NCBI RefSeq assembly: GCF_000719345.1
Contig: NZ_JOFX01000009.1
Span: 62,001 to 126,000, forward strand
Length of the DNA: 64,000 bases
Source of the DNA: Streptomyces sp. NRRL F-2664
Lineage (GTDB): Bacteria; Actinomycetota; Actinomycetes; Streptomycetales; Streptomycetaceae
Direction of reading: 5' to 3'
The notes beneath the pieces were generated by a model. It saw only the letters and a list, made by a program, of their open reading frames with translations, was not told the origin of the DNA and made no database searches. Below are positions 7,763 to 14,351 of the stretch, in pieces (positions within the stretch are counted from its first letter, which is position 1; each line of letters opens with the position of its first letter). The position numbers and the translations under genes were made by a program.

Positions 7763-8008
7763 GTGGCTAACGACGACGTTTTCGACCGCCTCACCACCTG
7801 CGCCGTCGACGTCCTGCAGGTCAAGGCCGAGTCCGTGACCGCGGACGCGAGCCTGACCGACGATCTCGGCGCCAGCAGTCTCATCCAGGTCGAACTGGTC
7901 ATGGCCGTCGAGGAGGAGTTCGGCATATCGGTGCCGGACGAGTCCGTCGAGGAGATCCGGACCGTCGGCGACCTGCACCGGCTGATCCTCTCGCTGGTCG
8001 CCCGATGA
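7763..8008 (+). CDS. Acyl carrier protein
   Basis: An 81-residue acidic ACP. The phosphopantetheine site reads LGASSLIQVEL where most ACPs have LGADSL, so the Asp before the carrier Ser is Ser here; the carrier Ser itself is present. The GTG start at 7763 has GGGGAGG about 11 bases upstream. The stop overlaps the ketosynthase start (ATGA), so carrier and ketosynthase should be made in a fixed ratio. It probably carries the acyl chain that the KS extends and the BioF-like enzyme consumes, as ACP carries pimeloyl in ordinary biotin synthesis. Confidence 0.93.
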   Translation: MANDDVFDRLTTCAVDVLQVKAESVTADASLTDDLGASSLIQVELVMAVEEEFGISVPDESVEEIRTVGDLHRLILSLVAR

Positions 8009-9186
8009 CCGGCGGGAAGCACGGTGCACGCCGCGTGGCGGTCACCGGGATCGGTGTCGTCAGCGCCTGCGGCACGGGCGCGGACGCCTTCTGGGAGGGC
8101 CTCTTCACCACCCCGCCGGACGGCCACCGGGAACTGGCGGACTGGGACCCCTCACCCTGGATGGACGTCCGGGAAGCGCGGCACACCGACCGGTTCACCC
8201 AGTTCGCCGTCGCCGCCGCCGACATGGCGTGCCGCGACTCCGGCCTGACCGAGGTGGACGCCGAACGCAGCGGCGTCGTCGTCGCCACGGCCCTCGCCGG
8301 CGTCAGTACCTTCGAACGGCAGAGCATCGTCCACCACGAGCGCGGCGGCAGGCGGGTCTCCCCCTTCCTCGTGCCGATGATGATGGCCAACGCGGCCGCC
8401 GCGACGGTGGCCATGCGCCAGGGCTGGCGCGGACCGTGCGAGAGCCTGGAGACCGCCTGCGCGGCCGCCACCCACGCCATCGGGCACGCGGCACGGATGA
8501 TCGCCGACGGCACCTGCGACCGGGTTCTCGCCGGCGGCACCGAGGCGGCGATCACACCCACCATCGTGGCCGGGTTCACCAACATGCGGGCCCTCTCCGC
8601 GTCCGGCCGCACCCGGCCCTTCGACGCGGAACGCGACGGCTTCGCCATCGCCGAGGGGGCCGCGGTGCTGGTCCTGGAGGACTGGGACACGGCGGTGGCG
8701 CGCGGCGCCACCCTGTACGGCGAGGTGCTCGGCTCCGGCAGCACGGCCGACGCGCACGACATCACCATGCCCGCGCCCTCGGGAGCCGACGCGGCCCGCT
8801 GCATCCGCCTGGCCCTGGAGGACGCCGGCGTGCGCCCGCAGGACGTACGGCAGATCAACGCCCACGGCACGGGCACCCTGCGCAACGACGAGGCGGAGAC
8901 GAACGCCATCCTGTCGGTCTTCCCGGACTGCCCGCCGGTGACCTCCACCAAGGGGGCCACCGGACACGCCTTCGGCGCGGGCGGCGCGCTGGAGGCCGTC
9001 GCGGTGCTGCTGTCCATGCGCCACTCGGTGATCCCCCCGACCATCGGCCTGACCACCCCCGACCCGGCGCTCGCCGTGGACGTCGTGACCGGCGACGGCA
9101 GGAAGTGGGAGCCCGGACCGTCCCTCACCCAGTCGTTCGGGTTCGGCGGCCACAACGGCGTCCTCGTCCTCGGCCCCGCCGGATAG
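8005..9186 (+). CDS. FabF-like beta-ketoacyl-ACP synthase
   Basis: A 393-residue condensing enzyme of the KAS II type. The catalytic triad is complete: Cys in ETACAAATHA, His in NAHGTGT and His in GATGHAFGAGG. The N-terminus VAVTGIGVVSACG and C-terminus QSFGFGGHNGVL are standard. It is translationally coupled to the preceding ACP. It does not carry the Gln-for-Cys change of chain length factors, and no AT, KR or dehydratase is nearby, so reductive steps would come from primary fatty acid synthesis. It could build a short dicarboxyl or branched acyl-ACP for the next gene. Confidence 0.93.
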   Translation: MTGGKHGARRVAVTGIGVVSACGTGADAFWEGLFTTPPDGHRELADWDPSPWMDVREARHTDRFTQFAVAAADMACRDSGLTEVDAERSGVVVATALAGVSTFERQSIVHHERGGRRVSPFLVPMMMANAAAATVAMRQGWRGPCESLETACAAATHAIGHAARMIADGTCDRVLAGGTEAAITPTIVAGFTNMRALSASGRTRPFDAERDGFAIAEGAAVLVLEDWDTAVARGATLYGEVLGSGSTADAHDITMPAPSGADAARCIRLALEDAGVRPQDVRQINAHGTGTLRNDEAETNAILSVFPDCPPVTSTKGATGHAFGAGGALEAVAVLLSMRHSVIPPTIGLTTPDPALAVDVVTGDGRKWEPGPSLTQSFGFGGHNGVLVLGPAG

Positions 9187-9202
9187 CGTTCGGAGCGAAG
9201 CG

Positions 9203-10366
9203 ATGGAAACAGAGCGACACGGCGACCCGCACGAGGTCTTCGCGTGGATCGACGACAGCACCCGGCGTCGTGACCGGGCGGGCCTCACCCGCCGGGTCCA
9301 GGTCCGGGGACCCCGCCCGAACGTGATCGACTTCGGCGGCAACGACTACCTCGGCCTCACCCGCCACCCCGGTGTCGTCCGGGCGGCGGCCGACGCCACC
9401 GTGACCTGGGGCGCCGGATCGACCGGCTCCCGGCTCGCCACCGGCACCACCGAGGTGCACGTCGAACTGGAACGGGAACTGGCCGACTTCGCCGGGGCGG
9501 AGGCCGCCCTGGTCTTCTCCTCCGGCTACCTGGCCAACCTGGGCGCGGTGACCGCCCTGGCCCGCCCCGGCACCCTGATCGCCTCCGACGCGTTCAACCA
9601 CGCCTCCCTGATCGACGGCTACCGCCTCTCCGGCGCCGACGTGGTCGACACCGGCCACGCCGACCCGCAGGCGCTGGAGCGGGCGCTCGCCGAACGGGAC
9701 CAGCAGCGCGCGGTGGCCGTGACCGAGTCGGTGTTCTCCGTCGACGGCGACCTCGTCGACCTGCGCGCGGTCCTTGACGTCTGCCGCCGTCACGGCGCCG
9801 GGCTGCTCGTCGACGACGCCCACGGCTTCGGTGTCATCGGCGCGGCGGGAGAGGGCGCGGTGAGGGCCGCCGGCCTGGCCGGCAGCCCCGACGTGGTCAC
9901 CACCATCACCCTGTCGAAGTCCCTGGGCGCCCAGGGCGGCGCGGTGATCGGCCCCTGCCGGGTCGTCGACCACGTCATGAACATGGCCCGAAGCTTCCTC
10001 TTCGACACCGGGCTCGCCCCGGCCTCCGCCGCCGGAGCCCTGGCGGCACTGCGGGTCCTGCGCGCCGAACCGGACCGTCCGGCCCGGACCCGGGCGGTCG
10101 CGGTGGCGCTGGCCGAACGCCTCTCCGCCGCCGGCCTGCCGGTGACCGAGGCGCAGGCGGCCGTGGTCTCGGTCCGCGGACCCTCCGCGGCCCTGACCGC
10201 ACAGTGGGCGCAGGACTGCCTCGCCGACGGCGTCAAGGTCGCCTGCTTCCGCCCGCCGTCGGTCCCCGACCGGTTCTCCCGGATCCGGCTCACCTCCCGG
10301 GCCGACCTCACCGAAGCGGAGATCGACCGCGCCATCGACGTCGTGGTCAAGCACAGCCCCTGGTAG
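9203..10366 (+). CDS. BioF-like PLP alpha-oxoamine synthase (8-amino-7-oxononanoate synthase homologue)
   Basis: A 387-residue alpha-oxoamine synthase. NDYLGL, GAGSTGSRLATG, the DDAHGFGV aspartate/histidine loop and the PLP lysine in ITLSKSLG are all present. The whole pattern is closest to BioF, which joins pimeloyl-ACP or -CoA with L-alanine to make KAPA, the substrate of BioA. No bioA, bioB or bioD lies beside it, so it is not the housekeeping biotin operon. Next to streptavidin and a proposed BioA inhibitor pathway it either makes extra KAPA for self-protection or an analogue for an antimetabolite. The 16-base gap from the KS supports one operon. Confidence 0.9.
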   Translation: METERHGDPHEVFAWIDDSTRRRDRAGLTRRVQVRGPRPNVIDFGGNDYLGLTRHPGVVRAAADATVTWGAGSTGSRLATGTTEVHVELERELADFAGAEAALVFSSGYLANLGAVTALARPGTLIASDAFNHASLIDGYRLSGADVVDTGHADPQALERALAERDQQRAVAVTESVFSVDGDLVDLRAVLDVCRRHGAGLLVDDAHGFGVIGAAGEGAVRAAGLAGSPDVVTTITLSKSLGAQGGAVIGPCRVVDHVMNMARSFLFDTGLAPASAAGALAALRVLRAEPDRPARTRAVAVALAERLSAAGLPVTEAQAAVVSVRGPSAALTAQWAQDCLADGVKVACFRPPSVPDRFSRIRLTSRADLTEAEIDRAIDVVVKHSPW

Positions 10367-10419
10367 CCCGACCGGCCCGGGTCCGGGCCGCGGCTCCGGG
10401 CCGAGTGATGGAGGACGTC

Positions 10420-11961
10420 ATGACGATCGCCGGCGGGTTCCTCACGCACGCCGCCGAGTCACCCGACCGGACCGCTCTCGCCGTCGGCGACGGGCCCGGG
10501 GGACGGTGGAGCTACGGCGCGCTGCGGCGCGGCGCGCTCGCTGTCGCCCGGGCCCTGCGCGCCGACTTCGGCCCGGACCCCGCCCCCGGGGTGCGGATCG
10601 CCCTCCTGCTCGGCAACCGCGCGGAGTTCGCACCGCTCTTCCTCGGCGGCGCGCTCGCCGGCATCCCGGTGATGGTCCTCGACCCGGCGTGGAGCAGCGC
10701 CGAACTGGCGGCCGTCCTGCACGACGCGCCGCCCGCACGGCTCTTCTGCGCATCCGCCACAGGACCGGTCGCCCGCTGCGCGGACCCCGCCACCCTCGTC
10801 GACGTCACCGACCCCCAATTCGCGGCATGGCTGCGCGGCGGCCCCGCGCCGCCGACCCGCGGCGCGGCCACGCCGTTGCCGTACGTGGCGCCCGACAGGC
10901 CCTTCTACGTGGGCTTCACCTCCGGGAGCACGGGCCGCCCCAAGGGCGTGGTCCGCTCGCACCGCTCCTGGTTGCGCACGTTCGACCGCTACACCGCCGC
11001 CTTCGGCATCGGGCCGGCCGACACCGTGCTGCTGCCCGGCTCCCTGGCGCACTCGCACTTCCTCTTCGGGCTGGTGCACGCCCTGCACGTCGGCGCGACC
11101 GTACGCCTGATGCCCGTCTTCGACGCGGACCGCGCGCTCGACGACCTCGAACGGCACCACGTCACCCGGCTCTACCTGGTGCCGACGATGTTCCAGGCCC
11201 TGCTCGAACACGCCCGTCGACACCCGGGCCGCCGCTTTCCGCAGGTGCGCTCGCTGCTCTCGGCGGGCGCGAAGTGGTCCCCGGCCCGGCGCGCCCTTGC
11301 CGGGGAGCTGTTCCCGAACGCCGATGCCGCGGAGTTCTACGGCGCCACCGAACTCAGCCTCGTCTCCGTGCAGCACGGCCACGAGGACGGGCCCGGGGAC
11401 TCCGTCGGCAGACCGGTGGACGGCGTGGAGCTGTCGCTGCGCTCACCCGCGGGCGAGGAGGTCGCCGCCGGCGAGCCCGGCCAGGTGCACGTCCGCAGCG
11501 ACATGCTGTTCACCGGCTACCTGTCCGCGGAGGACGGCGACGGTCCCGACCGGGACGGCTGGTTCACCGTCGGGGACATCGGCCGCGTCGACGAGCGGGG
11601 CTACCTGCACCTCGTCGGCAGGAAGCAGGGGATGTTGATCAGCGGGGGCCTGAACGTGCATCCCGAGGAGGTCACGGCGGCCCTGCTCCGGCTGGAGGAG
11701 ATCGACGAGGCCGCCGTCGTGGGACTGCCGGACCCGCGGTGGGGCGACCTGGTGTGCGCCGTCGTCCGGTGGCGGCCGGGGGCCCGCCTCGGCCTGGCGG
11801 AGGTACGCGACCGGGCCTCGGCCCACCTGTCGCGGCAGAAGTGCCCCCGCCGGCTCTTCGAGGTGGACGAGCTGCCCCACACGCCGAGCGGAAAGATCGC
11901 CCACGGCCGGGTGCGCAGGGCCCTGCTGGAGGGCGGGCACGGGATGTGGGAGGTCCTGTGA
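10420..11961 (+). CDS. AMP-dependent acyl-CoA/ACP ligase
   Basis: A 513-residue ANL-family adenylating enzyme. The P-loop is FTSGSTGRPKG, the A5 motif is EFYGATEL, the hinge region is WFTVGDIG followed by GRKQGM, and the catalytic C-terminal lysine is in TPSGKIAHG. The ATG at 10420 is preferred over one 12 bases earlier because GGAGG sits 5 bases before it. It would activate a carboxylic acid, possibly pimelate or an analogue, and load it on CoA or the ACP at 7763 for the BioF-like enzyme. It ends the plus-strand operon and is followed by a strong hairpin. Confidence 0.9.
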   Translation: MTIAGGFLTHAAESPDRTALAVGDGPGGRWSYGALRRGALAVARALRADFGPDPAPGVRIALLLGNRAEFAPLFLGGALAGIPVMVLDPAWSSAELAAVLHDAPPARLFCASATGPVARCADPATLVDVTDPQFAAWLRGGPAPPTRGAATPLPYVAPDRPFYVGFTSGSTGRPKGVVRSHRSWLRTFDRYTAAFGIGPADTVLLPGSLAHSHFLFGLVHALHVGATVRLMPVFDADRALDDLERHHVTRLYLVPTMFQALLEHARRHPGRRFPQVRSLLSAGAKWSPARRALAGELFPNADAAEFYGATELSLVSVQHGHEDGPGDSVGRPVDGVELSLRSPAGEEVAAGEPGQVHVRSDMLFTGYLSAEDGDGPDRDGWFTVGDIGRVDERGYLHLVGRKQGMLISGGLNVHPEEVTAALLRLEEIDEAAVVGLPDPRWGDLVCAVVRWRPGARLGLAEVRDRASAHLSRQKCPRRLFEVDELPHTPSGKIAHGRVRRALLEGGHGMWEVL

Positions 11962-12000
11962 TCGGGCGGCGGCCCGTCGCCGCGGCGGCGCGAAGGCCTC

Positions 12001-12043
12001 CGGTCGGCCGGACCGGCGGCGGCGCCTGCGGTCCGGCCGACCG
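12001..12043. terminator. Bidirectional hairpin terminator
   Basis: Two perfect 15-base arms (12001-12015 and 12029-12043) are separated by 13 bases, between the convergent acyl ligase and P450 genes. Confidence 0.75.
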
Positions 12044-12051
12044 TGAACCGC

Positions 12052-13299
12052 TCAGCCCCGCCGCACCAGCACCTGGAGCGGGGCGCGGAAGGAGAGCAGC
12101 GCCAGCATCTGCGGAGAGGACTCCGTGCAGAAGCGGAGGTCCGGAAGCCGGGCCGCGGTCATCCGCATCACCACGTCGGCCTCCATCCGGGCCAGTTCGG
12201 CTCCCGAACAGCGGTGGCGTCCGATGCCGAAGGACAGGTGCTTGCGCACGTTGGCCCGGTGCGGACAGATCTGCTCGGGGTGGTCGAAGACCTCCGTGTC
12301 CGAACCGGTCGACGCCAGCATCAGCAGCAGCGGAGCCCCCGCCGGCAGGTCGACGCCGGACAGCGTCATCGGCCGGCCGGTGATCCGGCGCCAGGTGGTG
12401 ATGGGCGGGTCCCGCCGCAGCACCTCCTCGGTCCACGGCTCCACGGCCGCCGGTTCGACGGCGAACCGCTGCCACAGACCGGGCTCCTGCAGTGCCCTGC
12501 GGTACATGGTGCTGAGCATCTGGGTGGTCGTCATCTGACCGGCGATGATCATGAAGTAGACGACGGCGGCCTTCTGGGTGACTCCGAGCGGCTCCCCGTC
12601 CGGCAGCCGGTGCGCGGCCAGTGCGCCGAGCAGCGTGCCGTCCTCGGGCGCGGGCTGCGACACCAGGTCGGTGAGCCAGGCGTAGAACGCGGCGGCCTCA
12701 CGGGCCAGCGCCACTTCGCGCTCGCCGCGCGGCCGTCCCCAGAACAGCTCCAGGGAGGCGTCGCTCCAGCGGGCCAGGGTGTCGATGTCCACGTCGATGG
12801 CCGATTCCAGCCCGAGCAGTGCCAGCATCACCCGGAAGGGCACGTCGCGGGCAATGGTCGTCGCCAGGTCGCAGACACCGTCGGCGGCGAGCCGCTGCTC
12901 GACGTCGTCGAGGGCCTCCGCCACGACCTTCTCCACCATCGGCACCGAGGCGGCCACGGCCTGGGCGTTGAACAGCCTGGTCATGATGCGCCGATAGCCG
13001 GCGTGACTGTCGGAACCGTTGTTTGCAAGCGTTTGCGGGAGGTCGAATTTGACCCGCGCCAGCGCGCGCAGCGTCGGCACGGAGAATCGCCCCACTGCGT
13101 CGATCGCATTGTCCGGAAGGTAATTCTCCGGATCGAGGAGAACCGTGCGCACGTCCTGGTATCGACTGATCAGCCAAAGCCCCGTGTTCTCGTCGAACTT
13201 CACGGGTTCGCGTGCGCGGAGCGCCGCCATCGCCGGATAGGGGTCGAGCGCATACTCCTGGTCGAACAGATCCACACTGTCAACGGGCATTGCCACCAT
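12052..13299 (-). CDS. Cytochrome P450
   Basis: A 415-residue bacterial class I P450. The heme-Cys loop FGIGRHRCSGAELAR is near the C-terminus, and an ExxR helix (EEVLRR) is present. The I-helix reads MIIAGQMTTTQ: the acidic residue that normally precedes the conserved Thr is Met, which is unusual for an oxygen-activating enzyme. The start at 13299 (ATG) is chosen; a GTG one codon upstream and an ATG three codons downstream are alternatives, with GGAAGGTGG 7-10 bases before. No ferredoxin is adjacent. It lies between the BioF-like operon and streptavidin. A BioI-type role (oxidative cleavage of acyl-ACP to pimeloyl-ACP) is possible but not shown. Codons near the 5' end are less GC-rich than in neighbours. 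Confidence 0.92.
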   Translation of the reverse strand: MVAMPVDSVDLFDQEYALDPYPAMAALRAREPVKFDENTGLWLISRYQDVRTVLLDPENYLPDNAIDAVGRFSVPTLRALARVKFDLPQTLANNGSDSHAGYRRIMTRLFNAQAVAASVPMVEKVVAEALDDVEQRLAADGVCDLATTIARDVPFRVMLALLGLESAIDVDIDTLARWSDASLELFWGRPRGEREVALAREAAAFYAWLTDLVSQPAPEDGTLLGALAAHRLPDGEPLGVTQKAAVVYFMIIAGQMTTTQMLSTMYRRALQEPGLWQRFAVEPAAVEPWTEEVLRRDPPITTWRRITGRPMTLSGVDLPAGAPLLLMLASTGSDTEVFDHPEQICPHRANVRKHLSFGIGRHRCSGAELARMEADVVMRMTAARLPDLRFCTESSPQMLALLSFRAPLQVLVRRG

Positions 13300-13427
13300 C
13301 ACGTCAATTCCACCTTCCCCCGGCCGACGGTACCAAGGCGTCGTGATCACGCTGAATACCGGCCGGGGAGGAAACCGTGTGAGACGCGTCTCGTGCGGAA
13401 CTCCGCCCGGGGCGGGCCCCGCCGGCG

Positions 13428-13464
13428 GCGGGCGGCCCGCAGGACATGCCTGCGGCCCGCCCGC
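13428..13464 (-). terminator. Terminator downstream of streptavidin gene
   Basis: 16-base arms with one mismatch (13428-13443 and 13449-13464) close a 5-base loop, starting about 46 bases past the streptavidin stop. Confidence 0.7.
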
Positions 13465-13509
13465 GCGTATGCGGTCCGACGTCCCGGCACTCCGGGTGCC
13501 CGGGCGCTG

Positions 13510-14061
13510 TTACTGCTGGACGGCGTCGAGCGGGTTGCCGTTGTTGACGCCCGCCTTCTTCGCCGCGTCGATCGACGCGGCCGACGGCTTCACCTTGGTG
13601 AAGGTGTCGTGACCCACCAGCGTGGACTTCCAGGCGTTGGCCGCGGTGGTGCCCGAGGTCAGCAGCCACTGGGTGTTGATGCGGGCCTCGGAGCCGCCGA
13701 CGTACTGGCCGCTCCAGGTAGTGGCGGAGTGGGCATTGCGGTAGTTGTTCTTCCACGCCACCGTCCAGCCGAGGGCGGTGCCGCTGCCGTCGGTGGCCGG
13801 GGCGCTGTCGTAACGGCCGGTCAGGACGTAACGGCTCTCGGCGTTGCCGACGGCCGACTCGTAGGTGCCGGTGAGGCTGCCGTCCGCGTTCGCGGTCACG
13901 ATGAAGGTCGAGCCGAGCTGGTTGTACCAGGTGCCGGTGATGCCGGAGTCGGCGACGGCGGCCTGGGCCTTGGCGTCCTTCGACGGGTCCGCGGAGGCGC
14001 TGGCCGTAATACCGACGGTGGTGAGCGAAACGGCGATGGCAGCAACGACGATCTTGCGCAT
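13510..14061 (-). CDS. Streptavidin (secreted biotin-binding protein)
   Basis: A 183-residue precursor, the same length as S. avidinii streptavidin. A signal peptide of about 24 residues ([15 protein letters not shown]...ASASA) precedes the mature start DPSKD. The avidin beta-barrel is intact: [49 protein letters not shown] and [14 protein letters not shown] carry the Asn, Ser, Tyr, Trp and Asp residues known to contact biotin, and the Trp that reaches into the neighbouring subunit is present. It forms a tetramer and binds biotin almost irreversibly. By memory it differs from S. avidinii protein at about ten sites, mainly the N-terminal tail. A GTG three codons upstream (14070) has better spacing (7 bases) to GGGGAG than this ATG does. 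Confidence 0.99.
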   Translation of the reverse strand: MRKIVVAAIAVSLTTVGITASASADPSKDAKAQAAVADSGITGTWYNQLGSTFIVTANADGSLTGTYESAVGNAESRYVLTGRYDSAPATDGSGTALGWTVAWKNNYRNAHSATTWSGQYVGGSEARINTQWLLTSGTTAANAWKSTLVGHDTFTKVKPSAASIDAAKKAGVNNGNPLDAVQQ

Positions 14062-14328
14062 GTGCGACACGAAAAATCTCCCCTAGTTGTTGCGCGGCGG
14101 GGGGTGGACGGCGTGCAGGGTGTGCGCGCCGCCGGTATCCCGCCCGTCAAGGTTTGTGACCTCGGCCGGGCACCTGGAGATGCCGGTGGACAATCATCGA
14201 TTCCGCATGTGCCTTCGGCGGATGATCTGGATGGTCGAGGTCCGGTCGATGGTTGCCAAGGGCACATGTTCGGTTTAAATCGTACTATCGATTGGCGGGT
14301 TATCAACAACGTTTCATGCAAAGGAGTT
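14062..14328. promoter_or_regulatory. Streptavidin promoter region
   Basis: This is non-coding sequence upstream of streptavidin (minus strand), bounded by the terminator of the WD40 gene. The ribosome site GGGGAG is 7 bases from the GTG at 14070. The distal part (14190-14320) is AT-richer than the surroundings and may hold the promoter. I see no perfect long palindrome and no convincing BirA/BioQ-type biotin operator. Confidence 0.45.
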
Positions 14329-14347
14329 TCGGCCAAACTGTGGCCGA
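14329..14347 (-). terminator. Short hairpin after the WD40 gene
   Basis: TCGGCCA and TGGCCGA arms enclose a 5-base loop just past the stop at 14352. No T-run follows. Confidence 0.45.
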
Positions 14348-14351
14348 GTCC

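Noticed and set aside
9203..10366. Housekeeping biotin gene bioF
   Set aside because: bioA, bioB and bioD are absent and the gene is coupled to an ACP-KS pair inside the streptavidin locus; a specialised role fits better, though the activity may be the same.
5567..14328. BirA- or BioQ-type biotin operators
   Set aside because: A GGAAC/GTTCG pair near 6346-6362 is weak and has wrong symmetry and spacing for the known boxes, so I do not call it.
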